NCBI GenBank assembly: GCA_949283255.1
Contig: CASDRS010000010.1
Location: 1 to 64,000 of the forward strand
Origin: an uncultured bacterium
GTDB taxonomy: Bacteria; Cyanobacteriota; Vampirovibrionia; Gastranaerophilales; Gastranaerophilaceae
Reading direction: 5' to 3'
Length of the DNA: 64,000 nucleotides
The notes beneath the pieces are model-generated. The model did not search any database. It was not told where the DNA came from and worked only from the letters and a program-made list of their open reading frames with translations. Of the stretch, positions 35,029 to 44,332 are shown in pieces. The position numbers and the translations under genes were made by a program. Position 1 is the stretch's first letter. Each line of letters opens with the position of its first letter.

Positions 35029-35715
35029 CTATTTATTTGCAATTTTTGTAGCAATTGCTGATGAAGCCAAAGCTATACCTGCGCCAATACCGGCAAACAG
35101 GCCTGCCTGCTTTACTTTGAAATTCAAAGCTGCACGTTTAAAGAACGCTACACTTTCTTTGAACTGTTCGCCATCTTTGAATGTACGCTTTGATTTATCA
35201 AAAACTTCAGCAAATTCATCTTCTAGCATAGCCTTATAATTGTCATTATACATCATAGCTCTACGCATAGCACTAGGCAAGAAAGTTTCCTTAAGAGCTT
35301 GTGCATCTTTGTCTGCTAAAAATGCTCTAACTGCTTCTTTCTTTGATTGACCTTTAGCAGGTTGAATTCCTAAAGCTTCAGCGTGTTTTGAAGCAAACTT
35401 TTCCATAGCTTTTCTTGCATTCTTCATTTTTTTCTGAGCAAAAGCTATAAGTTCTTCTCTTCCGCCTTTTTTAGCTACGATTTTAGCTACATCCTCATCA
35501 GTAATAAATGGATTAATCTTATCTAATGAAAGTGCCGCATTATACATCTTTCTATCTCTTTTTTCAAATCCATCAGCCATATAATTTGCAAATTTATCTG
35601 TCATTTTATTATATTTAACAGTTCTAGCAGTTAAAAAACCAGCTGCTCCTGTTGTAACTCCTGCAAGTACTGTTGGTACCGCAACACTATTAAATCTTGA
35701 AGAATCCACGTTCAT
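35029..35715 (-). CDS. Unrecognised protein with terminal hydrophobic segments
   Basis: 228 residues. A hydrophobic segment near 13-31 (VPTVLAGVTTGAAGFLTAR) and another near 200-222 (AGLFAGIGAGIALASSAIA) bracket a basic, helical, Lys/Ala-rich middle. The hairpin-like layout could put both ends in a membrane with the middle on one side. AAAGGAG six bases before the ATG. No family recognised; the style (short polar start, one Gly/Ala-rich segment) is like that of other unknown membrane proteins in this window. Confidence 0.65.
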   Translation of the reverse strand: MNVDSSRFNSVAVPTVLAGVTTGAAGFLTARTVKYNKMTDKFANYMADGFEKRDRKMYNAALSLDKINPFITDEDVAKIVAKKGGREELIAFAQKKMKNARKAMEKFASKHAEALGIQPAKGQSKKEAVRAFLADKDAQALKETFLPSAMRRAMMYNDNYKAMLEDEFAEVFDKSKRTFKDGEQFKESVAFFKRAALNFKVKQAGLFAGIGAGIALASSAIATKIANK

Positions 35716-35820
35716 ATTTTCTCCTTTAAAACCTTAATTCATTCCATATTAAAACGCTTCAAAAAAAAATTTGCTAATACAATTTAAAATATTTTACATA
35801 ATTTAATAAAATTAAGGTCC

Positions 35821-36474
35821 TTAAATCTGCGCCAGATATACCTTTGCAAGCTCGATATCACTTTGAGTCGTAATTTTTATATTGCGATAGCTTCCGTCAA
35901 TGACATATACAGTTTCGCCCATCTCTTCTAACATGCCGGCATCATCCGTGAAATTTTTACCTTCAAACTTTTTATGTGCCGCTAATATTTTGCTGTACTC
36001 AAACGCTTGAGGGGTTTGCGTATTATACAATTTAGATCTGTCAATCGTGCGAACAATTTTCCCGTGTTCAACTTCTTTAATAGTATCAATAGTTTTAGTC
36101 ATAACAGATAAGGCTTTAACCTCTTTAACCATTTCTTCGCAAATATTAATAAGCTCAGTCGTGATAATAGGTCTTGCACCATCATGAATAAGAACATAAT
36201 CACACTCTTCATACTTCAAACCGTTATATACAGATTGCTGACGAGTATTTCCACCTTCTATAATGACAACGTTTGTATAATCTGAAAATATTCGGTTTAA
36301 CTCTTCCATTATGGACTTGTTCGCACAAATAATTATTTTATCAACCTTTGAATATCTGAAAGCATCAACAGTATACTTTATCACCTCGATACCGTTAATC
36401 TTTTCTAGCAGCTTATTTTTATTCCCAAATCTTGAAGAATTTCCGCCTGCCGTAATTATTGCATTAGTTTTCAT
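35821..36474 (-). CDS. ispD: 2-C-methyl-D-erythritol 4-phosphate cytidylyltransferase (IspD)
   Basis: 217 residues. Transfers CMP to MEP in isoprenoid synthesis. Seen: N-terminal nucleotide-binding IITAGGNSSRFG, a Lys in NKLLEKINGIEVI, GGNTRQQSVYNGL near 75, IHDGARPII near 95, and IDRSKLYNTQTPQAF near 145; all are IspD landmarks. The usual AAGxGxR loop is slightly changed (AGGNSSRFG). AAGGAG precedes the ATG. It follows thiL with a gap of two bases. Confidence 0.93.
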   Translation of the reverse strand: MKTNAIITAGGNSSRFGNKNKLLEKINGIEVIKYTVDAFRYSKVDKIIICANKSIMEELNRIFSDYTNVVIIEGGNTRQQSVYNGLKYEECDYVLIHDGARPIITTELINICEEMVKEVKALSVMTKTIDTIKEVEHGKIVRTIDRSKLYNTQTPQAFEYSKILAAHKKFEGKNFTDDAGMLEEMGETVYVIDGSYRNIKITTQSDIELAKVYLAQI

Positions 36475-36476
36475 TA

Positions 36477-37388
36477 TTACTCCTTAAAATGATTAAATAA
36501 ATTTTTCTCTATATCCTCTCCGGTATAAAATTTTGAACTGTTACCGTAATCAACTCTAACTCCACGTCCTTCAACAACCTTTCCGATAACAAAACCATCC
36601 TTCAAGTCCATATTATCAGGAACAGTTGCAACAAGCTCATAATCTTCTCCCCCGAAAAAGATTAAATCCTGCCAGTTTTCAAAATTTTTCAAACCATTGC
36701 AGTATGGAATTTTATTAAAGTCAATTTCCAAACACACACCGCTTGACTCTGCAATTGCAACAAGAGCATCCATCAAACCATCTGATGTATCCATCATAGC
36801 ATAATCTTGTTTTATATTCGATGAAATTTTTTCTGAAAAATCCAACCGAGCCTTAGGCATCAAATGAGCAGATATAAACTCATCCTCTTCTCTTTTCCCG
36901 CTCATAAGTTCTCTCAAACCAGCTCCCGAAGAGCCGTGCGGCCCAGATACAACTATTTTTTGCCCAATTTTTGCACTGCTGCGTGAAGAAATCTTTCTTT
37001 CCCCAACAGCCCCAATAGCAGTTACGGAAATATAAATTTTATCAGCACCGGTTATATCACCGCCTACAATCTCAACTTTTCCGGCAGCATCCTTTGCGCC
37101 CATATAAAAGTCCTTAACAAAATGTTCATCAACACTATCAGGCAGAGAAAGCGCTATTGTCAAATATTTAGGCTCAGCACCGCTTGCGCAAATATCAGAA
37201 ATATTCACCATCACTGATTTATAACCGATTTGATAGGCATTAGCAAAACTCCTTGAAAAATGTACATCTTCTACAAGACTATCCTGACTGACAACAATCC
37301 CAAGATCTTTTAAATATGCGCAATCATCCCCAATATATTTTGAATTCAGAACGGATTTTATTAAATTTATGAATATTTTTTCTTTCAT
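36477..37388 (-). CDS. thiL: Thiamine-monophosphate kinase
   Basis: 303 residues. PurM-like ATP-dependent kinase converting thiamine phosphate to thiamine diphosphate. Seen: YIGDDCAYL near 19-27, VVSQDSLVEDVHF near 33-45, VNISDICASGAEPKYL near 62, GGDITGAD near 110, DTSDGLMDAL near 200 and FFGGEDYELVATV near 245. Length is slightly short for the family but all motifs are present. The ATG is two bases past the stop of the GGDEF gene, so it is probably translationally coupled. Confidence 0.92.
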   Translation of the reverse strand: MKEKIFINLIKSVLNSKYIGDDCAYLKDLGIVVSQDSLVEDVHFSRSFANAYQIGYKSVMVNISDICASGAEPKYLTIALSLPDSVDEHFVKDFYMGAKDAAGKVEIVGGDITGADKIYISVTAIGAVGERKISSRSSAKIGQKIVVSGPHGSSGAGLRELMSGKREEDEFISAHLMPKARLDFSEKISSNIKQDYAMMDTSDGLMDALVAIAESSGVCLEIDFNKIPYCNGLKNFENWQDLIFFGGEDYELVATVPDNMDLKDGFVIGKVVEGRGVRVDYGNSSKFYTGEDIEKNLFNHFKE

Positions 37389-37390
37389 TG

Positions 37391-39283
37391 TTATTTTAAA
37401 TCGTTTTCAATCAGCGCAGTAAATTCATTTACTAAAGCTGCATTCCATTTCTTTCCTGACTCTTTTCTAATCTCTTCCAATGCCTCTTGAGGAGACAATT
37501 TATCACGATAAGGGCGCTGCTCCGTCAATGCAAAATAAGCATCCACAATCAAAACTATTTGCGAAGTTATCGGAATATCATTTTTTGCAAGCTTTGCCGG
37601 ATAACCACTTCCATCCCAATTTTCATGATGCGATTCTACAATAGGAATTACATCCTGAATATAAGAGATAGGTGTTAAAATCTTCTTTGCCGCAATTACA
37701 GGATGCTCTTTAATCATATCTTTTTCAGCTTCAGTCAGCGGGGACACTTTTCTAAAAATATCCTGAGGGACAAGCAAATTACCGATATCATATAATAACA
37801 TTGCAATTTTTAAATTATCAACATCCTCTTTAGGCAAATCAAAACGCTTTGCAAGACTAACGGCAGTAAGAACCTTAGATTTTACAACACCTTGAGTATG
37901 CAAAGGATTGTAAGCTTGAGTTAACAAATCTGCAACAGAATACAAAACTTCACTCTGAACTCCTCCACCAACTAGCTTGCTTGTCAAATCATTTTTAAAA
38001 TCCTCGGATAACGGGATTCTACGCTTATTCAAAATATCCAAAAAGGCACTAACTGCAAGCTCCTGCCAAGAAGTTTCATCAATAGGTTTGGCCAAAGTTA
38101 CACGATTTCGACCGTTTTTCTTCGACATATACATAGCTTGATCTGTAAGGTCCAAAATATCCTCAATATTATCTGAATGCTCCAAGAATGTTGCAACACC
38201 GATACTTGCCGTAATATGTCCAATTGTATCCAACTCTGTATTTTCAATAGCTTTACGAATTCTTTCCGCGGCAATCATAGCACCCTCAGATGTTACACCA
38301 GGCAATATAATATTAAATTCTTCTCCGCCCATCCTTGCCGCAGTATCAATAGACCTTGCATTTGCCATCAATACCTGAGCTATAGACTTTATCGCCAAAT
38401 CGCCGTATGCGTGACCATACTTATCGTTAATACTTTTCAGAAAATCCAAATCAATTCCGATTATGCTAAAAGGCTGATTTATACGCTTTGCTCTTGTCAC
38501 TTCTTTTTTAAGATATTCTTCAAAATATCTTCGGTTATACAAACCGGTCAAACCATCTGTTATGGCCTGCTCCTTAACCTTTTCAAACAAGTCAGCAATA
38601 GTAATGGCAAGCTCAATTTGCTGTGCAAACATTGACAAAAAATCAGTTTCGGACTCAGCGAGCTCTTCCCTTGAAGAAAATACACAGAAAACGCCAAAAG
38701 GATTTTCGCGCGAATAAAGCGGAATAATGATTATTGAACGTATAGATTTATCTACAAGAATTTCATCTACCAGACTCTGCTTAACATCGGGCATTATAGC
38801 TTTGAGAGATCCTGCGATATCTTTTGACTGGATAATTTGTCTGTTCTCAAGCGCATTATAAAACATAGCATCTTTTAAATAAGCCAAACGCCTTGCCTGA
38901 ATTGGTGTTTTCAATATCTCATCTGCCCTCTTTATTGTTTTATTAACAGCCTCAGCTACAACAGACAAATAAACGCCGTCATCATCCTTGCACTTGCGCA
39001 TAATAGAACAATGTACATACCCCAAACCACCCTGAATACTGCTCACAATTGTCTCAAGAACATTATTCAAAGGTTTTGAAGAATTCATCATATCCCAAAT
39101 ATGTTGGAGTGTAAGAATTCTTTTATTCGCAACATTCAATTCATGCGTACGTTCTTCAATTTCTTTTTCCAGCTGCAAGTTTCTTTCATAAATTTCCAAA
39201 AAGTCTTGTTTCCCGTGGTATATATTACTTTCAACCTCGGAAATCTTTCTTCTGAACTCATTAAACTTATCGAAAAAACTCAT
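37391..39283 (-). CDS. GAF-GGDEF diguanylate cyclase with degenerate HD-GYP domain
   Basis: 630 residues. N-terminal coiled coil (about 10-60), a GAF-like sensor domain (about 65-230), a GGDEF domain (about 240-405) with AARMGGEEFNIILPG and an inhibitory-site RxxD (RSID) five residues before it, then an HD-GYP-like domain (about 455-610). The cyclase is predicted active, making c-di-GMP, with feedback control. The HD-GYP part keeps HHENWDGSGYP and RPYR but reads LYDIGN where HDIGK is expected and DAYFAL where DxxDAL is expected, so it has lost metal ligands and is probably not a phosphodiesterase. AAGGA before the ATG. Followed by thiL and ispD. Confidence 0.88.
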   Translation of the reverse strand: MSFFDKFNEFRRKISEVESNIYHGKQDFLEIYERNLQLEKEIEERTHELNVANKRILTLQHIWDMMNSSKPLNNVLETIVSSIQGGLGYVHCSIMRKCKDDDGVYLSVVAEAVNKTIKRADEILKTPIQARRLAYLKDAMFYNALENRQIIQSKDIAGSLKAIMPDVKQSLVDEILVDKSIRSIIIIPLYSRENPFGVFCVFSSREELAESETDFLSMFAQQIELAITIADLFEKVKEQAITDGLTGLYNRRYFEEYLKKEVTRAKRINQPFSIIGIDLDFLKSINDKYGHAYGDLAIKSIAQVLMANARSIDTAARMGGEEFNIILPGVTSEGAMIAAERIRKAIENTELDTIGHITASIGVATFLEHSDNIEDILDLTDQAMYMSKKNGRNRVTLAKPIDETSWQELAVSAFLDILNKRRIPLSEDFKNDLTSKLVGGGVQSEVLYSVADLLTQAYNPLHTQGVVKSKVLTAVSLAKRFDLPKEDVDNLKIAMLLYDIGNLLVPQDIFRKVSPLTEAEKDMIKEHPVIAAKKILTPISYIQDVIPIVESHHENWDGSGYPAKLAKNDIPITSQIVLIVDAYFALTEQRPYRDKLSPQEALEEIRKESGKKWNAALVNEFTALIENDLK

Positions 39284-39325
39284 ACTGGTCCTTGTAATTT
39301 AATATGCAGACGTGTATCCGTATAT

Positions 39326-39391
39326 ATTATACACTATTTTTCAAATTTTCGATAGTATTTGACATATTTAAAGTTTTGTAACGATACTATC
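39326..39391 (-). promoter_or_regulatory. Promoter and inverted repeat upstream of the GGDEF gene
   Basis: Minus-strand TATAAT at 39326-39331. An 8-bp inverted repeat GATAGTAT (39351-39358)/ATACTATC (39384-39391) covers the expected -35 position and reaches the stop codon of the ROK kinase gene. It could be an operator, or a weak hairpin; no T-run follows. Confidence 0.35.
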
Positions 39392-40334
39392 CTAGATACG
39401 CTGCACCTATCACTCCGGAGAAATCTCCAAGAGCCGTTTTTCTAAATTCTATCTTTGTTGCCGGAACAGGAAGACATTTCAGCTTAGCTTCCTTTATAGT
39501 TTTTTGGTAAAAATAATCTACAGCTTCTATCAGCCCGCCGCCAAGAATTATCAGCTTTGGATTTATAAGATTAATAACACTTGCAAGCCCGCCTGATAAA
39601 TACTCTGAAGCTTCATCAACACAACTTGTAACAAGCTCATCGCCTCTTTCTATTGATTTTCTGATCATACTTGATGTAATAGATTTTCCTTCTTCCAAAT
39701 AATCCAAAATCAATGAATGACGACCTTTTTTCAAAGCGCCTTCAATTCTTTTTTCAATTGCAGAACGGGAAGCATAAGCCTCCAAGCATCCGTGAGCACC
39801 ACACCCGCAAGGTCTTCCGTTTAAATCCACAATAATATGACCTAACTCGCCTGCCGTACCAGTTGCCCCACGAATTATCCTGCCGTCTTTCACAATACAA
39901 GAGCCGACCCCTGTACCGACGAAAACACAAACAAGGTCATCACAGCCTCGTCCCGCACCAAACTTGAGCTCGCCCAGAGTTGCAGCCTCTACATCATTTG
40001 CTAAATAAACAGGAAGTTTATATTCACCCTCCAACAACTCCTTGATATTAAAATCAAAACAGTCCAAATTCGGGGCACCTAAAATTATTCCGTTTTCTCT
40101 ATCTATCTGCCCAGCTGCAGCAACTCCGATTGATTGAATATCAGACAAATTCACATCACTCTCTTCCAAAAGTTCATTTATGCCGCTAAGCATTTTTCTC
40201 GAAATGTTTTCGATACCTTTTTCTTTTTTATTTTTCTTTTTTACAGAATGCAAAACTTGCCCGCTCTGTCTATCGACAAGCCCTATAAGTATCTTTGTCC
40301 CGCCTAAATCAATTCCAATAGAATAATTACTCAT
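39387..40334 (-). CDS. ROK-family sugar kinase (glucokinase-like)
   Basis: 315 residues. Seen: N-terminal phosphate loop IGIDLGGTKILIG, GAPNLDCFD, LANDVEAATLGE (catalytic Asp), VGTGVGSCIV, and the zinc motif CGCGAHGCLEAYAS, followed by NLINPKLIILGGG. It phosphorylates a hexose, most likely glucose, with ATP; a transcription-factor role is unlikely because no helix-turn-helix is present. I start at the ATG that follows a perfect TATAAT by six bases; an ATG-less extension upstream would overlap that promoter. Confidence 0.88.
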   Translation of the reverse strand: MSNYSIGIDLGGTKILIGLVDRQSGQVLHSVKKKNKKEKGIENISRKMLSGINELLEESDVNLSDIQSIGVAAAGQIDRENGIILGAPNLDCFDFNIKELLEGEYKLPVYLANDVEAATLGELKFGAGRGCDDLVCVFVGTGVGSCIVKDGRIIRGATGTAGELGHIIVDLNGRPCGCGAHGCLEAYASRSAIEKRIEGALKKGRHSLILDYLEEGKSITSSMIRKSIERGDELVTSCVDEASEYLSGGLASVINLINPKLIILGGGLIEAVDYFYQKTIKEAKLKCLPVPATKIEFRKTALGDFSGVIGAAYLG

Positions 40335-40370
40335 ACCCGAATTATAACACAAAATTGAAATTAGCCACAA
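40335..40370 (-). promoter_or_regulatory. Extended -10 promoter placing the transcript start on the ROK kinase ATG
   Basis: Minus strand: TTGTGG (40365-40370), 18 bp, TATAAT (40341-40346) preceded by TGT, then six bases to the ATG at 40334. No Shine-Dalgarno sequence. Confidence 0.55.
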
Positions 40371-40409
40371 TCAGACTCTTTGAAGAATTATCAGATTAAT
40401 TTATTATAT

Positions 40410-40439
40410 TTGGCGAAGAACGATATTTTATGTTATAAT
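40410..40439 (+). promoter_or_regulatory. ftsH promoter with extended -10
   Basis: TTGGCG (40410-40415), 18 bp, TATAAT (40434-40439) preceded by TGT. The leader to the ATG at 40475 is about 28 bases and holds AGAGAGGG. Confidence 0.55.
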
Positions 40440-40474
40440 AAGTTTACTAATAAGAGTTAATAGAGAGGGAAAAA

Positions 40475-42361
40475 ATGAATAAAAATCAATCAGCGGGTAT
40501 GTATATAGTTTTGGCAATAGTGGCTATGGTGTTTATATCATCAGTATTTATGTCAGGACCTGCAACAAGTACTTCTGAAATTTCATACTCTGAATTTTTA
40601 GAAAAACTTGATCAAGGCGAATTTAAAAATGTAGAAAAAGCTGACGAATACTTAATTGCAATTCCAAAAACACAGCCGCAAACTGAAAAGACAGAACCAA
40701 CTCAAACTCCTGCAAGTCCTTTTGCTGTAGAGAAAAAAGCTCCACAAGTTCAGTATAAAGTTTTGACTCCAAATGATCCGAACTTAATGAGCAAACTTGA
40801 GAAAGCAAATGTAGATATTTCAGTCAAAAAACCATCTGAATCTTCACAAATGCTTGGACTTTTAGGAAGTCTTATCTTACCGTTGATGTTTTTCATCTTC
40901 ATCATAATCATTGCAAAAAGCCTTCAAGCTGGCGGTTCGCAGGCAATGAGCTTTGGTAAAAGTAAAGCAAAAATGCTTCTTGACAGCAAAGTAAAAACCA
41001 CATTCAAAGACGTTGCAGGTATCGATGAAGAAAAGAAAGAATTAGAAGAAATTGTAGACTTTTTGAAAAACGGAGAAAAATATCTCAAACTAGGTGCCCG
41101 TATTCCAAAAGGTGTACTTCTTGTAGGCCCTCCGGGAACAGGTAAAACCTTAATGGCAAAAGCAGTAGCCGGAGAAGCAGGGGTTCCGTTCTTCTCTATC
41201 AGCGGTTCTGATTTCGTTGAAATGTTTGTCGGTGTTGGTGCAAGCCGTGTAAGAGATTTGTTTGAACAGGCAAAAAAACATCAACCATGTATTATATTCA
41301 TAGATGAAATTGATGCTGTAGGTCGTCAACGTGGCGCAGGGCTTGGTGGTGGACACGATGAAAGAGAACAAACTCTTAACCAGTTGCTTGTTGAAATGGA
41401 CGGATTTGATGAGAATACGAATATTATCGTTATCGCAGCAACAAACAGACCTGACATCCTTGATAATGCGCTTTTAAGACCTGGTAGATTTGACAGACAA
41501 ATATATATTAATGCTCCTGATGTTAAGGGTCGTGAAGAAATCTTAAAAGTTCACGCAAAGAACAAACAACTTGAAGATGATGTAGATTTAAAAGTTCTTG
41601 CTAAACGTACTCCTGGATTTACAGGTGCTGATTTACAAAACTTGCTTAACGAATCTGCACTTCTTGCAGCAAGAAACAATAAAACAAAAATATCAATGGA
41701 AGACATTGATAATTCAATAGACAGAGTTATCGCAGGCGTTGAGAAAAAGAGTCGAGTACTTACAGATGAAGATAAGGAACTTACTTCATACCACGAAGTT
41801 GGACACGCACTCATCGACAAGTTGCTTAAAGATGCAAATGAATTACATAAAGTATCAATCATTCCGAGAGGGATGGCTCTTGGTGTTACTTGGACAAGAC
41901 CTAAAGATGAGAAAGTTCACGTAAGCAAAGCTAAATTACTTGCCAAAATCACAGTATCCCTTGGCGGAAGAGCTGCAGAAGAAATTGTTTACGGTGCAGA
42001 CAACGTTAGCACCGGAGCTTCTCAAGACCTAATCAACGTAACCAACATTGCAAGAAAAATGGTTACGGCTTGGGGTATGTCTGAAAAATTAGGTAATATG
42101 TCTTACGGTAAAAATGAAGAAAATGTCTTTATGGGCAGAGACTTCGGACATCAAAGAGATTATTCAGAGCAAGTTGCTTACGAAATAGACACTGAAATCA
42201 AACAAATTGTAGATAAAAGATATGCACTTGCAAAAGAACTGTTAACTGAAAATCGTGACATGTTGGAAGCTATCTCTCGTGAACTTCTTGAAAAAGAAAC
42301 TCTCGACGAAAAAGAATTTGAAGAAATAATGAATAGAGTAAGAAGTGAACGAAACGCTTAA
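40475..42361 (+). CDS. ftsH: ATP-dependent zinc metalloprotease FtsH
   Basis: 628 residues. Membrane-anchored AAA+ protease. Two membrane segments (about 9-27 and 127-146) flank a small periplasmic domain rich in Pro/Thr/Lys; then the AAA domain with Walker [13 protein letters not shown], Walker [13 protein letters not shown] and [23 protein letters not shown]; then the peptidase with HEVGH near 443 (HExxH) and the third ligand Asp in the STGASQDL region. Length and order normal. Its stop lies 17 bases inside the next gene. Confidence 0.97.
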   Translation: MNKNQSAGMYIVLAIVAMVFISSVFMSGPATSTSEISYSEFLEKLDQGEFKNVEKADEYLIAIPKTQPQTEKTEPTQTPASPFAVEKKAPQVQYKVLTPNDPNLMSKLEKANVDISVKKPSESSQMLGLLGSLILPLMFFIFIIIIAKSLQAGGSQAMSFGKSKAKMLLDSKVKTTFKDVAGIDEEKKELEEIVDFLKNGEKYLKLGARIPKGVLLVGPPGTGKTLMAKAVAGEAGVPFFSISGSDFVEMFVGVGASRVRDLFEQAKKHQPCIIFIDEIDAVGRQRGAGLGGGHDEREQTLNQLLVEMDGFDENTNIIVIAATNRPDILDNALLRPGRFDRQIYINAPDVKGREEILKVHAKNKQLEDDVDLKVLAKRTPGFTGADLQNLLNESALLAARNNKTKISMEDIDNSIDRVIAGVEKKSRVLTDEDKELTSYHEVGHALIDKLLKDANELHKVSIIPRGMALGVTWTRPKDEKVHVSKAKLLAKITVSLGGRAAEEIVYGADNVSTGASQDLINVTNIARKMVTAWGMSEKLGNMSYGKNEENVFMGRDFGHQRDYSEQVAYEIDTEIKQIVDKRYALAKELLTENRDMLEAISRELLEKETLDEKEFEEIMNRVRSERNA

Positions 42362-43139
42362 TAAAATAAGAACAATTGAATTTAATAACATTAAAATCGG
42401 GGGAGAATCATCTTTCCCGATTTTCAAACCTGTATTTATTATAGATACAAATGTAGCTAACCCACAAGAGATAGAACAAGCAAATCATTCTGAGGCTGAT
42501 ATCATTGGGTTAACATTCGATATAGAAACAGAAGACGAAATTTCAAAAGCTACAGCAAATCTTAAAAAGGCTCTACAAATTATAGACAAACCGATTATGC
42601 TAAAAGGAACCGGTAACAATGATATTGACAGAAGATTATTGCCTGAGTTAATGAAACAACTTACACAACCCGCAATCATAGCTTGGGCAAATGACAATAC
42701 CTATAAAGATATTCTTCCAGAAGTAATTAAGGGAAATCACGTTATCGTACTTCGAAGCCCGATAGATATTAATATAACAAAAGAATTGAATATTTTATCT
42801 CAAGATGCCGGATTAGACTTAAACAAAATCTTAATCGATACAGATATTGGCGGACTCGGCTATGGTTTTGAATACGGATACAGCATTATGGAGAAAATAA
42901 AATTAGAAGGATTAAATGGCGATAAATACTTGAATATGCCAATTATCAGCTTTGCTTGTGAAGAGTCGCTAAAAACTAAAGAAACAAAGTCCGATAATTA
43001 TCCGCCAAGCTGGGGCAACAGAAAAGAACGTGAAAACTTTTTTGAAATAGCATCTGCATCAGCAGTTTTAGCTGCAGGAGCAAATGTTATCGTAATGAAA
43101 AACTCTGATAATATCAAAATAATGAAAGGGCTTTGTTAA
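42345..43139 (+). CDS. acsD: Corrinoid iron-sulfur protein small subunit-like (AcsD/CdhD family)
   Basis: 264 residues, a TIM-barrel protein matching the small subunit of the corrinoid iron-sulfur protein of the CO dehydrogenase/acetyl-CoA synthase system. Seen: [13 protein letters not shown] near the N-terminus, [23 protein letters not shown] near 165-187, and [15 protein letters not shown] with [14 protein letters not shown] near the end. In that system it carries the methyl group with AcsC. It is about 40-50 residues shorter than the usual subunit. Start is a GTG inside the ftsH 3' end; no better start is seen. The stop overlaps the next ATG by one base. Confidence 0.8.
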   Translation: MNETLNKIRTIEFNNIKIGGESSFPIFKPVFIIDTNVANPQEIEQANHSEADIIGLTFDIETEDEISKATANLKKALQIIDKPIMLKGTGNNDIDRRLLPELMKQLTQPAIIAWANDNTYKDILPEVIKGNHVIVLRSPIDINITKELNILSQDAGLDLNKILIDTDIGGLGYGFEYGYSIMEKIKLEGLNGDKYLNMPIISFACEESLKTKETKSDNYPPSWGNRKERENFFEIASASAVLAAGANVIVMKNSDNIKIMKGLC

Positions 43140-44251
43140 TGGAATTATCAGGATTGCAAATTTTCAAATATTTACCGGGAGCAAAAAAAGCAGAACATTC
43201 CAATTGCAAAGAATGCGGATGTCCTACTTGTATGGCGTTTGCAATAAAGCTTGCAAAACACCAAATTGATATCTCATCTTGTCCGTATATATCAGAAGAA
43301 CTTAGAAATTTGTATGATATTTCTTCCAAGCAGCCTCAAAAAACCGTTGAAATTAACGGGCTTAAAATTGGCGGGGAAAATGTTTTATACAGACATGAAA
43401 AAACATTCATTAACAAAACAGCAATAGCAGTTATTGTAAAATCAAAAGAAGAATTTAAACGCGCAAAAGAATTTGAGATAACAAGGGTCAATGAGCATAT
43501 GAAAATAGATCTTGTCATCTTAAAATGCGAAATTGAGAAAGAGCTGATTGGCGACACAAATACAATCAGATATGAAGAGTTTGAAAAATTACCATTATTA
43601 AAAATAGAGAAAAACACATTTTCTGAAACGGCTCAAGAACTCATTAAAATAAGAGAGCGTGCAATAAAAGAAAAAGACGAAAAATATTCTTCGCCAATAT
43701 ATATACAATTCTCAGCAGAAAAAGATTTAAAAGTTGTATGTGCCGAAGCAAGCTTTTATATCTGTAAATATGCTAATATGCTTGTATTTGAAAAGTTTGA
43801 CGAAGCATTAATCTCAACATTAATGACCCTGAGGCAAAATATTTATACAGACCCGCAAAAACCACTGCAAGTAGAATCCAAAATATATGAGTTTAACAAC
43901 CCAGACGAAAACTCCTTGATATTTATGACTACAAATTTTGCACTAACATTCTTTGCGGTAGCAAACGAACTTGAGAGCCTTCCCGTTCCATCATATCTGA
44001 TAGTAACACCTGCCGATGGAATGAGTGTTTTAACAGCTTGGTCTGCTGAAAAATTTACGGCGAAAATGGTCGCCAAAACGCTAAAAAAATGGGATTTTGC
44101 AAGCAAAGTTAAAAACAGAAAAATCATCATCCCAGGCCTGCTTGCTCATATGAAAAAAGAATTGGAAGACGAAATAAAAGATTTTGAAATTGTTGTAGGT
44201 ACTGTTGATGCCTATGCTATAGCTGATTTCGTTAAAAATTACACAAAATAA
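43139..44251 (+). CDS. acsC: Corrinoid iron-sulfur protein large subunit-like (AcsC/CdhE family)
   Basis: 370 residues. N-terminal 4Fe-4S domain with four spaced cysteines Cys23, Cys26, Cys31 and Cys48 (CKECGCPTCMAFAIKLA), a TIM-barrel middle with KIGGENVLYRHEKTF, and a C-terminal corrinoid-binding-like domain (SVLTAWSAEKFTAKMVAKTL, IIIPGLLAHMKKELE). Known role of the family: the cobalamin subunit that hands a methyl group from methyltetrahydrofolate to acetyl-CoA synthase. It is shorter than the usual 440-450 residues, mostly in the middle. AAAGGG before the ATG. None of the other Wood-Ljungdahl genes is in the window. Confidence 0.82.
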   Translation: MELSGLQIFKYLPGAKKAEHSNCKECGCPTCMAFAIKLAKHQIDISSCPYISEELRNLYDISSKQPQKTVEINGLKIGGENVLYRHEKTFINKTAIAVIVKSKEEFKRAKEFEITRVNEHMKIDLVILKCEIEKELIGDTNTIRYEEFEKLPLLKIEKNTFSETAQELIKIRERAIKEKDEKYSSPIYIQFSAEKDLKVVCAEASFYICKYANMLVFEKFDEALISTLMTLRQNIYTDPQKPLQVESKIYEFNNPDENSLIFMTTNFALTFFAVANELESLPVPSYLIVTPADGMSVLTAWSAEKFTAKMVAKTLKKWDFASKVKNRKIIIPGLLAHMKKELEDEIKDFEIVVGTVDAYAIADFVKNYTK

Positions 44252-44281
44252 ATTCTAATGATAATATAAGTTTTTATAACA

Positions 44282-44310
44282 AAAGAGCTGTCTTTAAAAG
44301 ACAGCTCTTT
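44282..44310. terminator. Bidirectional terminator between acsC and fusA
   Basis: A long perfect stem AAAGAGCTGTCTTT/AAAGACAGCTCTTT with minimal loop; the arm sequences themselves give A-runs before and T-runs after the core GAGCTGTC stem on both strands. It lies between two convergent genes. Confidence 0.85.
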
Positions 44311-44332
44311 ATAATATTTATCAAGAAATTAA

